This document shows, in pieces, positions 1 to 11,150 of a stretch of 64,000 nucleotides of DNA. Every line of letters begins with the position of its first letter. Positions within the stretch are counted from its first letter, which is position 1. The DNA comes from Malaya genurostris (Eukaryota; Arthropoda; Insecta; Diptera; Culicidae): positions 674,001 through 738,000 of the forward strand of contig NC_080571.1 in NCBI RefSeq assembly GCF_030247185.1. Reading direction: 5' to 3'. The notes beneath the pieces were generated by a model that ran no database searches, was not told the DNA's origin, and saw nothing but the letters and a program-made list of their open reading frames with translations. Position numbers and translations under genes: made by a program.

Positions 1-1620
1 AAAAAAACTCGTTTTAATTCGACTGCGCGGGACATGGAGATCGAATCCCGTCGAAACAGCATTGAAGGAACGTTGCAATCCAATGATGGTGCCGTTGATT
101 CCATAATTAGTGCGGCGTAGAGACATTCTGAGGAGGTTGTTGTTGCGAAGAGCTCGTGCGCGAACATTTAAGAAGTGCGGAGCAATCGACATTGTTCAAC
201 AAAACGTCGGCGATTAGCAATGCACGGGACAGATCACGTCGCACCTTCAGTGTATCGAGTCCGATAAGCAGTCCGCGGCTTTCATAACTCGGCAATTGAT
301 GAGGGTTATTCCATGGTAACTGACGAAGAGCGAAACGAACAAATCTGCGCTGTATTGACTCGATTCTGAGATTTCCACTATGATAAAGCGGGTTCCATAC
401 CGCCGAACAATAATCGAGCGTTGATCGTACAAGCGAGCAGTAGAGAGACTTCAAACAGTAGATATCTGTGAAGTTCTTAGCAGTTCTCGTAACAAATCCC
501 AGGCAACGTGAAGCTTTTGCATCAATGTACGAAATATGTTGCTTGTAGTTCAGTTGTTTGTCAAGAAAAACCCCAAGATCCTTGGCACATGTGACTCTGT
601 TTATCGTAGATCCTCGGAACGTGAACGTGAACGTGATAATCGAGCATTTACTGATATTTAATGTCATTCGGTTGATCTCGCACCACTCTGAAAAAATTTC
701 GAGATGACACTGAAGGGAAATGGCATCCTTTGTTGTCGTAATCATTTTAAATAGCTTAAGGTCGTCGGCAAATGATAATCGTGGGACACTCGGTAAAAAG
801 TTCACTTCGTTGAAGTACAGGAGGAAAATTAGTGGTCCGAGATGACTGCCTTGTCGAATGGCAGAAAAAGCAAAAAAAATCATTAGATACATTATCATCG
901 ATCTTAACCGAACCCGAAGCACAGTCGGTCCAGTTTTTCGATAGTAATAGCGTGTTTTATTTGGTCAAAAGCAGCGGAGAGGTCCGTATATAAAATATCT
1001 GTTTGAAGACCATTTGACAAAGCATCTGTTATAAACGTCGTAAAGCTTAATAGATTAGTTGAGGTTGAGCGTTTCAGCATGAATCCGTGCTGAGTTTCTA
1101 CGATGTATCGCTTAGAGTGATTGAAAATGGGTTCCAGAACAACCAGTTCGAACAACTTAGGAATTGCACTAAGTAAGGTAATGCCGCGATAGTTGTCGAT
1201 ATCCGTCCTGTCTCCTTTTTTGTGCGCTGGGAACATATAAGAAGATTTCCAGATAACAGGAAATACTTCAGTCGTGATTGACTGTTGAAACAGTTGACAG
1301 AGAGGGTGTTGCAATACCACTGGAACATTTCTTCAAAACGACAGCGGGGATGCCATCGGGTCCAGGAGAATATGAGGACTTCATTTTAACGGTAGCCTTT
1401 TGTACAGAGCTAATATCAACATTGATGAAATTCAACGACTGACCCAAAACAGGAACGTTCCGTGCTGCCTGGGAGATTTGATCCGCTGTTAAAATATCTT
1501 TAGAAAAAACCCCAGAGAATTTTTTCATAAACATGTTGCAGATTTCTTGCAAGCTAGCTATTTTATCATGTGATGAGTAGCGAATTTCTAGGGCCAAATA
1601 AACTCATAATAGATTTTCAT
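1..1620 (-). mobile_element. Jockey/CR1-like non-LTR retrotransposon, RT region
   Basis: This minus-strand stretch is the reverse-transcriptase half of a non-LTR retrotransposon, read from about 1600 down to the window edge. Its 3' end lies outside the window. RT landmarks appear in the expected order: the fingers motif SPGPDGIPAVVL near 1350, NYRGITLLS near 1190, DLSAAFDQ near 980, a QGS-x-LGPL turn near 840 and the FADDLKLF active site at 772-750. The thumb follows. I see no RNase H, endonuclease or ORF1. The same family recurs at 60.6-61.9 kb. Clade assignment (Jockey or CR1 type) is from motif style only. Confidence 0.85.
107..1597 (-). pseudogene. reverse transcriptase pseudogene, three overlapping frames
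   Basis: The RT is spread over three frames: 1597-1268 (linker and fingers), 1320-904 (fingers and palm to the first catalytic Asp region) and 922-107 (QGS, FADD and thumb). At least two frameshifts are therefore present, near 1300 and near 910. The catalytic FADD is intact at residues 51-54 of the third piece. The thumb ends in the IESIQRRFVRFALR and GLDTLKVRRDLS motifs typical of elements without an RNase H domain. It cannot encode a working protein as it stands. Confidence 0.8.
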
Positions 1621-2071
1621 AAAATCAAACTCAAATCAACAGATCTGATAGTTTCATATAAAAATATATCCAAGTTCGATTTCCGGTTCTAACATTACAA
1701 GATGATAATTTTCCAAAAATTCAAACCGTCATAGCAAAAAATAAAATATCAAAAATGAGCTCAAAACAGTGCAATTCATTGTGTTCAATCATGTTAGTTC
1801 ATAGCCATACCAACTGTTATACTGATCCCGTCATTTATGTTAAACCGTCATTCACATCAAAGACGCAGAAAATGTTGGAAATTCTTTTAAATTGGCTTTA
1901 AAACTGTTTCAGTTTATTATCTGTTTTAATGATCCCAATTTCAATATACAGGTATCCAACTTTATGTTTCAGAAATTCCGGAAATAGCGGTCAAAATCAA
2001 AATGGAGATCAATTCATTTCCGCAAATAAGTCAATTGTCGAATGAAGTCTTCAAAACTGGCGTCTGAATTC
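1621..2071. other. no gene seen
   Basis: AT-rich sequence with no open frame of note, no splice-bounded exon and no repeat match that I could find elsewhere in the window. Confidence 0.5.
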
Positions 2072-2951
2072 GATCAGTATCTGACGAGGAAAATAGATTA
2101 GGAAAATTAAATGCAAAAACAACTATGTAATGAAAACGGAAAAAAACTATCGCAGAGACGAAACTCGAACCCGTAGCTAGCTTCTATACAGGGAAATCGT
2201 TTTGCGAGTAAAAGTACCCTGCATGTGAAACAGATGAAGAATCAGCCTAAATTAACAGAAGAACCGAGCACGCCATTCAATTATAGTCATGTCATGGTTT
2301 CTGTTTCATACTTATGTACACCTGCAAGGATGGCTTTTATCGTATCAAAGAACGTTCACTGGCAACTCTTCACACGGTTCAATCAGTGCCATCAAAGATT
2401 AATTATCGTAACAACAAAAACCTGAGATGGCTCATTTAACATAGAATCGACTCCAGTGAGAGAGCGAATTTCTCTCGATGACATTTCAAAGGTTTTTTCG
2501 ATGAATCAAAGGTTAGCATGCTGCTGTGGGGATCCTCTCTGAAGCAACAAACGGTCGCTTATTTTCGTTTCGCGATCCGATTCTATACAGGCAGTAGATA
2601 ATTGCGATAGAATCACTTTACTATTGCCGCTTATTCTAACTATGCGCATATAACCTTTGTATAAGTTGTGTCTATGAAAATGTCTGTGAATGCTCCACAC
2701 AAGGGTTTTGAAATATTGCAACCTAGTATGAGAATCATCAAGTTGAATCATCGATTCGATTTTCTGCGAAAATTGTCAACTAGCGATTCTCTCTTGGGAA
2801 ATTCCACACAGCAACGATCATTATCAGACTGTACATTTTTTTTAAGGGCGTGAAATACTCAGAGTATGAAGTGGAGCGAAGAAATGTAGCAAAATTCTCT
2901 CAAGAATCTCCTGTCATATTTTCAATCTATTTTCCTCGTCAGATACTGATC
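2072..2951. repeat. 0.88-kb element bounded by 28-bp inverted repeats
   Basis: The bases at 2072-2099 (GATCAGTATCTGACGAGGAA and onward) recur in perfect reverse complement at 2924-2951. The segment between holds no transposase. Apart from a tRNA-like stretch close to the left end, I recognise nothing in it. The structure fits a MITE-type non-autonomous DNA transposon, but I could not find a clear target-site duplication. An inverted duplication of another origin is possible. Confidence 0.5.
2130..2220 (-). repeat. tRNA-like (SINE-type) segment
   Basis: Read on the minus strand, GGGTTCGAGTTTCG at about 2172-2159 matches the internal pol III B box and T arm (GGTTCGA). It is followed by CTCTGCGATAG and a run of seven T, as at the end of a tRNA-derived SINE or pol III gene. 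The A-box side is degenerate and I cannot fold a full cloverleaf by eye. It is therefore called a tRNA-like relic and not a tRNA gene. Confidence 0.35.
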
Positions 2952-5139
2952 AAATTTACATCCTACAGCAATCGATGGCTTTTCACAAAACAATTTTCCT
3001 CGCTGCGATGCGGATAGTAATGCATTCAGGTCGTGAATTAGCACTTATTCATAAATTTTCTTTAATTTATTCGTTGGCAACCATACGCATAAAAGTTTTT
3101 AATTATTTGAAATATCTCAATCATCAGCCGCAAAAAATTCTCCGAGCTCCCGCTGCCCATTCGATCATTTTTATTTCCATCAAAGTAGACGCTGCTCGGT
3201 TCAACACGTTTACATCGTAAAACATCGCTCACTGGGAGTCTTCGCAAACCATCAAACCTTCTGTCACACATCAGCATCAGCAGCAATAAAAGTTTTGACG
3301 AACGAAACGTGATGTGAACGTTTTGTTTCAATTTTACTGACCGCATTGAGTTAACCATATTTCATTCTGCTGCGCCTAAATCTTTTGAATCGTCTCAAAA
3401 AAATCTGGTCCTGCAGGCGCTCGCTCAAATAAGCGATTGAGCCTGCCACTTGTCACCGTGCCAACTTTTCAAGTGACAGTTTTATCCAACCTCCGCTTTC
3501 AAGGGAAAGCAATAAAAGGAGGGAACAGAGAATCCTATTTGTCAGTATAATTATAAATCGCGATAAGTTTTAATATGGCTATGCTTCAGCGAATTAGTCA
3601 GTTAGTAGACAGGTAGCGCCACCGCCATGTCGGAAAAGTTTCCAGGCAATAATTCAATGTTTTAATCTGAATGCTTCGGGACTACTGCGTTCAGATGATT
3701 TAATGTAGAAAGTCACGATCAGCACGTGTCAGAATTATACGATACTCTAGTAAAGCAATTCGAGCATAATGAGCTCCCTAAGCGAAAAATAGTTAAGATT
3801 TTAAACGTTTTCCCTAGCAGCATTAAACTATCATTGTGCATCTCTGCATATGGGTGAAATTACAATGCAGCTTGACTACACCGGAACGAAATTCCTTTTT
3901 AATCTAAACCTTAACAAGGAGTGTACAGCAAATGAGCCCTCAAGGACTTGCAAAAGTGACATGAAAATAGCTTTTAAACTGTATCACCCTGTCCCTCAAT
4001 GCTGCAGTACTCGAGAATAAATTATGAAAAAATGATCAAACGTTTTGGACCGATAACTGTACGAGAACAAAGATTTTAAATTTTATAGATGATAAATGAA
4101 TTATTTATAATGAATCAAAATCCTATTTCACGTTAGTAGTGAACACGGGTGGAAACTCGGTTCGAGGAAACGTCTGCTTGCTTCTAAATATGTGCACTTT
4201 TAATGAGTGCTTAGTAGAAGGATTTAACGTTCGGAGTTTTTTGTTCTATGCTTCTGAGAAAAATAAATCCTTACGAGACAGTTGGACATGGGCAACTGGC
4301 AGAGTCCACTAGAATATTTTTTGCGTCTTTGGGCGAAATGAAGTAACGGACACAGCTTGCCATGATCAGCACTTCTTATTGGACTTTTCCTCCATTTTTC
4401 GCTTGTGTTAGTGGAGCGCTCTCATCTACGGCGCTGGATTGTGGGAAAACACTGTCCATTCGAGTGCTGGGATTGAGTACTGAGCCTCGGAGTAAAAAAG
4501 GAAAAAAAAGCAGGTCGGATAAGACGCCTTAAGGCAATTTATGCAACCACGTTGAACACTGCGTTGGGGCTTTTGCTTTGCTGTTTCCGCCGGAAAAAAA
4601 CTCCGGGTCGGAAGTTTTGTCGGATTTGTTCGATGGAAGTGCAACGATGTACCGGAACTGGTGCCGAGTGGCGAGAAGAATGTCAACTGCATTATGGGGC
4701 TTTTAATCACGAGCACGGCGCTACTGTCAATGAGCAAGAAAAAAAAAGGATTTTGTATGGCGTCACAAGAAAAGTTGCCTCTAATGTACATTAATTGATA
4801 CTGCCCACTAAACGTGAAAGGACTTTTCGAACCCGGAAAAAGGTTTTCTGCTTATCAAGAAGAAACATTTCTGCATTTGGGAAGAATAAATTTAATATGA
4901 AATTGTGTAAGAACTGGCTGGTTTTTTTCTATTTTTTATAGAAAGGTCATTGTGCAAACCGATTTTATTGCAGGGACCTCGAACAGAGTGTGATACATAA
5001 CACTCTGCAAGGACCCGGCAGAGTGTCATTCGATTAAGTTCGTCAAGATCGGGAAACGTTTTTGGGCGTATGTGACAAAAACGTTTTCCAAAAAATTAGT
5101 TTATGTAGTTACAATTCACGCTTTGTCACGGCAGTGTAT
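2952..5139. other. no gene seen; one degraded repeat piece
   Basis: No supported coding sequence. Short open frames lack any family resemblance. Around 4980-5100 the text (GAGTGTCATTCGATTAAGTT and following) is a worn copy of the core of the mosquito repeat found at 31.9-33.7 and 62.3-63.0 kb. A slightly GC-richer patch at 4430-4800 shows nothing I recognise. Confidence 0.45.
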
Positions 5140-5400
5140 GTTTGGATGCAGTGCCGTAAAATTTCATTTAACTTCATTCAATTGAAACCGACTATACACA
5201 GCCGATCAGTTGACTGTGCTATACTTCATACTCAATACATACACCGTTCACTGACACACTGAGTTGACAACACTCAGTTGTTCATCCGTCAATTGAAACT
5301 CAGTTGAACCGACGTCAGTTTCTCCCTTGAAATAACAAACATCTCTTTCAATTGACTGAGAGACTGCCCATCGAATGAACTCCAGATGGGTCAAGTGTAT
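5140..5400. repeat. dispersed repeat A, copy 1
   Basis: About 260 bp rich in TCAGTTGA and TCAATTGA words. The stretch CGTCAGTTTCTCCCTTGAAA, then AACAAACATCTCTTTCAAT, recurs diverged and in the same orientation at 58.77-59.04 kb. That makes it a dispersed repeat family. No inverted ends or coding potential were found. Confidence 0.5.
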
Positions 5401-5863
5401 CGCTCTAGGTGAAGATTATATTGAAGAATAGAAAAGTTTTCATGGTAAAAAAATCGACTTTTTCTACGTTGGGCCCGGGACTTCTCATTCCATGTAGTAC
5501 TGCTACAAAAATCCGATGAGATGTCGCCAATGTAACAATTATTTTTCATGAGCGTGATACGCTCTCTTCTCAATTGTGGATGTACCAAAATTCTAATTCT
5601 CAGAGAGCAAACCTGCGAACCTCATAAAGTGCAAAAATTATGTTTCCTAAAAGTCATTGGGAAGGTTTCCCGTTCTCTTTGAAAATTTCCGGGGTTGATG
5701 AGGAGATATCGGCAGCGATGTTTGAAATGATTCTGAGTTCTGCTTTAGTACCTGATATGTAGAATTTCGCTTCATTTGGGTCACTTGTTCAGCAATATCA
5801 ACATTCTTGATAATCTGATTTGACTTGTATTTTAGTATTTTTTTACTAAATTAGTGTTTTTTT
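5401..5863. other. no gene seen
   Basis: AT-rich sequence without a supported coding region or repeat. Confidence 0.45.
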
Positions 5864-6083
5864 ATCCATTTAATAAAAGTTTTCAAGGAATATCAATAAA
5901 CCGGAAGTCGCCATCTTGGAATTCAGAATCACCTCAAACATCATTTTCCAACATCTACTCATCAAACCCGTTTTAAAAATATCCATTTTATAAGGGTTTT
6001 CAAGGAATATCAATAAACCGGAAGTCGCCATCTTGGAATCACCTCAAACATCATTTTCCATCATCTACTCATTAATTTACATG
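5864..6083. repeat. 117-bp tandem duplication, two units
   Basis: Unit 1 starts at 5864 and unit 2 at 5981, each with ATCCATTTNATAA. Both then run through CAAGGAATATCAATAAACCG, GAAGTCGCCATCTTGGAAT and CACCTCAAACATCATTTTCC. A third partial echo (GGAATATAAATAAACCGAAA) follows at 6080-6110. Unit 2 lacks a few bases after CTTGGAAT. Confidence 0.75.
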
Positions 6084-6501
6084 GAATATAAATAAACCGA
6101 AAACGACTTTCATTGTATGCAAAAACCTCTTTTTACGAAGTAGGTTCGTACAAAAAGTTTACGTTATTTGGGATTTTGTTCGTAAAAAGAGTTACGTAAA
6201 AAGAGGTAACGTAAAAAAAGTTTACGTAAGCGGAGGTTTGGGTGTATTCTGTTATAGAAAATGAAACAAAAAGAATTAACGAAACAACGATTTTTTCTAT
6301 TTTCGATATGCAATTTGAATGGCAAAATATAATATTTGGGCAGCAAATTATGTAAGAAAATGAATCATAGAACATCTAACGATGTTTTCAAAGACGAGCA
6401 AGGAAACAACACAACATTAATAGCTAAAAGTTTTCTGAACGTTTCAGAAAAATTCTATTTTCGTGATAGTAATTTTGTCAGTTATACACTTTTATCCATG
6501 C
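6084..6501. other. short ACGTAAAAAGAG repeats, no gene
   Basis: Between about 6140 and 6235 the words TTTACG, ACGTAAAAAGAG and GTTTACGTAA recur several times in loose array. The rest is AT-rich with no supported gene. Confidence 0.45.
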
Positions 6502-7231
6502 AAAATTTCTTCCACCCGGCCGCTGCCGCACACCCAGTCGAGAAACTACACTGCTCCATGGGCCATCCGCGGGGGGGGGGGGGGAAGGGGGGGGGGGGAA
6601 TGTCGACCAAGGCCCCCTTCTCTTTCAACCACTACACGGACCCCACCTAGATTCAACCTCTACCACCACCGACCACCAGAGCACTGTTTCACTACTATCC
6701 GAGGCACGACTCCGCCACCGCGAGAGGCTGGCCTCCCGGAACACCTATCACTGGACCCCACTCCCATCGGACCTCCACCTGCAACCATCACCCGAATACA
6801 GGACCGAGACCAGGAGCCTGGTCCCGACCTCCAGAAAGCAATCCGCCACAGACCCAGCACCTAAGCGGCCATCCGCCGGGGGCGCTGCCCTCGGGGATGT
6901 TACCCGCGTCCCGAAGCTGTAACATCAATCCCAGTCCAGCACAGAAAAATAGTCTTTAACGTAGTCTTAAGCTTATCCCTATCTTCTCTCTTTCTCTATC
7001 TCTATCCCCTCACAATCTAAGACATATGAACCGATACCATGAATTGTAACCATTTTTACTGACTCTATGTAAAAACTCCCCCCCCCCCTTTCCCCGAAAT
7101 GCCCCACCTTATATCACCCAGCCACCCCCAAACCCCTACCCCAATCTGATACATACCCGGTGAACGACCATTATTAGGTTAAAACCGGGGGTAAATAAAC
7201 GATATAATAATAATAAATAAAATTTCTTCCA
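6502..7231 (+). mobile_element. 5'-truncated non-LTR retrotransposon 3' end with 13-bp duplication
   Basis: The insert 6515-7218 is GC-rich, unlike its surroundings. It ends in a 3' tail of ATAATAATAATAAATA, and the 13-mer AAAATTTCTTCCA flanks it directly at 6502-6514 and 7219-7231. These are the marks of target-primed reverse transcription of a 5'-truncated LINE. No RT or RNase H code is present, so this is mostly 3' untranslated sequence. Two G runs (about 6570-6598) and a C run near 7080 stand out. The parent clade cannot be told from this piece. Confidence 0.75.
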
Positions 7232-8230
7232 GTCTCAGTAGTAGAATAACAAAAAATTTAAATAACATTTTAGGCGAAGCTAAGAGGTACTCAATTCATA
7301 GTAAACGAAGTTTTGTGGATGTTAAAACAACTTGTCCAAGAAAACTAGCAAGATTGTAACATATGAACAGGAATTGAAGAGAGTTCATACGACGACACGA
7401 CCAGGCACTCTGAAGAAAAATCGAAACAAAAAGTGTCCGTGAACGAATCACCACCAATTACCGCAATATTGAGGGTCCCCTTGTTAATCATAGAAATAAT
7501 CATCTGCAGCAACACTGCTTTGGTTACTATGCGTTAGTTACCAAGGCAACTCGATATTATAAATAAACAAACAAATTGAAAAAGCATTCCGTTTCATTGC
7601 CAATAGTTACACAAAAATGGGCTCAATAGGATTTAATTTAATAACGAAGGATTTTACATGCGATCTGCTACCCTAGCGCATCAAAAATTCAGATCCGAGT
7701 GGAAAATCTATAAAACTTTTTAAAGATGCGAAAAAAAAGTGAGAATCGTGAAGTTTATTTCATCAGTTTTGAATCAAATAGACATTAAACACGTAACATT
7801 AGAAGGACCATGACTTATGATAAAAATCAAAATTAATGGAAAATAATAAAAACGCTGTGTTTTGCGTATTTCTACTAAATTCCTTTTTTTCATTCTTACA
7901 CCCGCAACTTGTTCTGTAAGCGGAAAATGCGCTTAATTATCTAATTGTTCTGGTTTTAAATACACTAATACTCTGACTTTTTGAAGAATTACGATAGTGT
8001 TGAAATAGAGCCAAATCTCAGATGTCTGCTCTAGAGTTAGCAATAGTAATTGGACATAAAAAGTGGTTCGTCAAAATGATATATCAAAGTGCTTCACATA
8101 AATTTTATATCCGCTTTGACAATTTTTTGAAAACATTTAGGTTATATGAAAACTTTAAAAAATGTATTCACTGTCGTACTTAGTAATATCTTTGTAGATG
8201 TACTTCGAAGTAATCCATAACCAAATTATT
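7232..8230. other. no gene seen
   Basis: AT-rich; no supported coding sequence or recognisable repeat. Confidence 0.45.
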
Positions 8231-8480
8231 TTGTCGTGAATACGACTTACTTTACTATGGGGTGCCTTTTCAAAATTTACCCTCTGAGAGAGTGATAAGT
8301 TTTTGATCGTGAATATCTCTTGTTGTAACTAACGAATCAATATAATTTTTGCTACATGCCATCGGAAATATGATCACAATTTTATGATAAAATATTCAGT
8401 TGTGTGACATAATCTCAAATAATTCAAAATTAAACTTTGCTGAAATGTTTGGTATAAACGAATATCAAAGAGGATAATTC
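8231..8480. repeat. dispersed repeat B, copy 1
   Basis: Starts TTGTCGTGAATACGACTTAC and TTTACTATGGGGTGCCTTTT, and continues through GATCGTGAATATCTC and GTGACATAATCTCAAATAA. The same series in the same order occurs at 16.15-16.37 and 53.39-53.6 kb. It has no coding potential. The sharp left boundary is shared with the 16-kb copy, where it abuts a truncated mariner. Confidence 0.6.
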
Positions 8481-9377
8481 ATAAGGCGCGTTTGCCTTTC
8501 TCGTATTTTTAAAGCTCATAGCTCAGTGATCTGTGAAAGGATTCATATAATCTAATTACCAATAGAATCGAAATTTTTCAACTTAAGCGTGTATAGAAAA
8601 AGCATTGAAGTATTTTAATAGTACACTATTGAAAAACCTGTCTCATTTGATCCATGTCAACACCAGCCAATCAGAACGCGTTCTGAGGAAGACAACAAAA
8701 TATCTGCTGCTGTACAACAAATCGTTCGAGCAAATGTTCCGAACAGTGTTTAATATCGTAGTGAGTTCCACAATTTGGTCCTTCTGAAAGGCAGGAATGA
8801 ATCCCGTATAGCATCCTGATAGTTTCTTTCAATGAAATGCAAATCCGAAATGAAATAATAGTAATTAAAATTCTATATGCTGCTATTTTTATAGCTGTTA
8901 GGACCGCCCATTAGTAAAAAGCTACAAACGAAATCTGGTAAAAAAACCTCTCAACAAAAATTGGATCAGTTTGGATTCTATCGCCACTGCGAGCAGATGT
9001 ATTTTGTGTCGTTTGCAAAGCTAGTTTCGCTTCCGACAATAGCGATTACGTATCAGCTGCCAGTCATTTGCATTGGTGAAAAAGCAACGGTGGAGAGCAT
9101 TACACAAAATCAGCCGTTCTAATGACTCTAAAAGTTTTCTAAGGAACTATTAGGATTTGTTGATCGCAAATCGAAGGGAAATATCCTCAGTTTAGTGCAA
9201 CTCTAGAACAGTTTGGTTAGATTTGTGCACTTTTCGCTGTGTGAAATTCACAGTAATCGAGATCAAGTGAAGCCTTCTTTGTTTTTGCGAAAAATGTGGA
9301 GAAGGGGAATGCTTGCATAATTCATACAATTGATCAACTAATTGATATTCGGAAGTGTTAAGGAACATTTCAGCTGT
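8481..9377. other. no gene seen
   Basis: AT-rich sequence. Small frames at 8605-8787 and 9192-9389 show no recognisable domain and are not called. Confidence 0.4.
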
Positions 9378-9416
9378 TTTCGTATTCACGACATCCAGTT
9401 ATGTCTCTGACATTAC
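9378..9416 (+). repeat. 39-bp repeat C, copy 1
   Basis: TTCGTATTCACGACATCCAG followed by TTATGTCTCTGACATTAC recurs at 18396-18434 with one change. It is probably the edge of a transposable element whose remainder is not recognisable here. Confidence 0.5.
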
Positions 9417-10988
9417 CAACCCGCCTTTTTTCTACTCGTTTGTGCACTCGTTCGATTGTTGTATCATGCCTCCAATCCGGGAATCTATGCAGGAGATATT
9501 TTTCGATACCACGTGGAAATGGTAAAGTAAGGTGCTTCTCAGTTACTTTTGCTACAATCTAGTTATAGTTTGGCAGATTTTCAAGAGATGGTGGGCCATT
9601 CAAATCCAGTTGATTCGTAACTGAAATACTGGAGTACTTTGGCGCATACTTGTACTGGTGGAAGAGCAACTACAAATACAGCATTATAAATAAAACTAAA
9701 GGTTGTCGAGAAATTCGCGATAACAATCCTTTACAATAACATAGTATTTCACTAAATCCTCAAGCGAAATGATCCTCGTGATTCTTAAGAGAGTTGTTCA
9801 ACGGAAATAGTAAATATGAAACTAAGGTTACGGTAACTGTTATTCTAAAACAACAATTTATCTGCCTGCGTTGCCAGTTTCAAACATTTTTTTTTAACAA
9901 TTTCACTTTGACATTTCAAGCTACTAAGGGGTAGTTAAATTTGCGATACAGTTTTGAATAGCGAATGGCAGGTCGTGTCGTCGGTTCATATGTCATATAT
10001 CTTTATGTCATATATTTTGACCTTTCGTACCTCTGTTAAAACATTGGTTTTACAGTGATTGCATGATCGTGCATCAGAGCACCAGATCCCCTTACCGAGT
10101 TCCATCCCAGATAATCAATACTTAAGGATCCAGCAACTGCTGTCACGTTTTGCAAAATTAATGGTCACCCATCAGGAATCAGAATTAATTGGCTCAAGTT
10201 GAACGTTTCCCTACCACTAGGTCTGGGACTTTTGAAAGACCATCCGAACGATATTTGAACGATCTAGTCGGCTAAATCAAAATCGTCGTATGTAATTTCA
10301 AAACATGAAAAGTGGTACTTTTGGGTTCTGAATGAATGTTCCTCATTCACAAATGTTCTACATTTTTGACGCACAAGCAATGCAGAAATACACTACAATC
10401 GGCATTTAACATATACCAAATACTATGTTTTTCGCTATGCAGTACACTGTCAGAGTCAAGTCAGAATCCGTCATAGAATGGGTTGATGACTCTGATGTAA
10501 AATTAATGCTTGTAGCAGAATCTAGAGCCCGTTAGACTTATTGTAGCCGTATGGATCAAAAGTTTTGTCTTGGTACTATCTCGACGAATGCGAAAATAAA
10601 CAACAGTTTCTACTCGAAAGCAAAGATAAGCCGTGATCTACAGTTACAATATGAATGATCATTGAACTAATAAATGAACGTCAACGAACGTCAACCTTCA
10701 TAGGTTCCTGAGAGTGAGAAATCATATTTTTTTACATGATTAATTCAAGTTTAATTAATTGATCTGTATTGATTTCTGTCATTAAAACTATCACAAAAAA
10801 TCATTAGTTTTTCAGGTTGGTAATAACACAGAAACTTAAAGTAAAGTTGGCAGTTAGAAATATTTTCGGTTACTTCCATATATCGAGAAAAAAAAAGGCT
10901 AGGATAAATTGATGAAACGGTTGTCCAAATCATAGCGATCTGTTTGTATGGAACCTAAGGGTATTATGATTTATATTTGCATATACTA
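9417..10988. other. no gene seen
   Basis: AT-rich sequence with no supported gene. If the exon at 10989-11150 is real, the region below 10989 would include its 3' untranslated region. A weak TATAAA-type variant lies about 25 bases past the stop, but no canonical AATAAA is close. Confidence 0.35.
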
Positions 10989-11150
10989 TCAATAACCGTT
11001 AGACAACACCTCTTCTTCGGAAGAAACATCCGATTCGCCAGTCGATTCTTCTAGCTCAGCTTCGTTTTTTAGATCGGGACCTTCTGAAACAATCATTTGC
11101 GGTGTGTCGGGCATAAATGAGAATTGTTTTGCGTGAAACTTTACGTAGAC
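10989..11150 (-). CDS. candidate 3'-terminal exon of an unidentified gene
   Basis: On the minus strand a splice acceptor (ATATAATTTTAG) precedes 162 nt open in phase 0 and ending in TGA at 10991-10989. The 53-residue product starts VYVKFHAKQFSF, has a middle MPDTPQMIVSEG and ends in an acidic, Ser/Glu-rich tail (ESDVSSEEEVLSNGY). Composition and codon flow look coding, unlike the surrounding noise. A phase-0 donor candidate (GATGAG followed by GTATGC) lies upstream near 11340, but I could not build a convincing upstream exon. I do not recognise the family. It could be a chance frame. Confidence 0.4.
   Translation of the reverse strand, partial: VYVKFHAKQFSFMPDTPQMIVSEGPDLKNEAELEESTGESDVSSEEEVLSNGY

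Noticed and set aside
20..60. GATCGAATCCCGTCG as a pol III B box of a tRNA gene
   Set aside because: It lies inside a retrotransposon tail without A box, fold or terminator.
6463..6864. 133-residue Pro/Arg-rich frame
   Set aside because: It crosses the left target duplication of the LINE insertion and reads through the G runs, so it is an artefact of GC-rich sequence.
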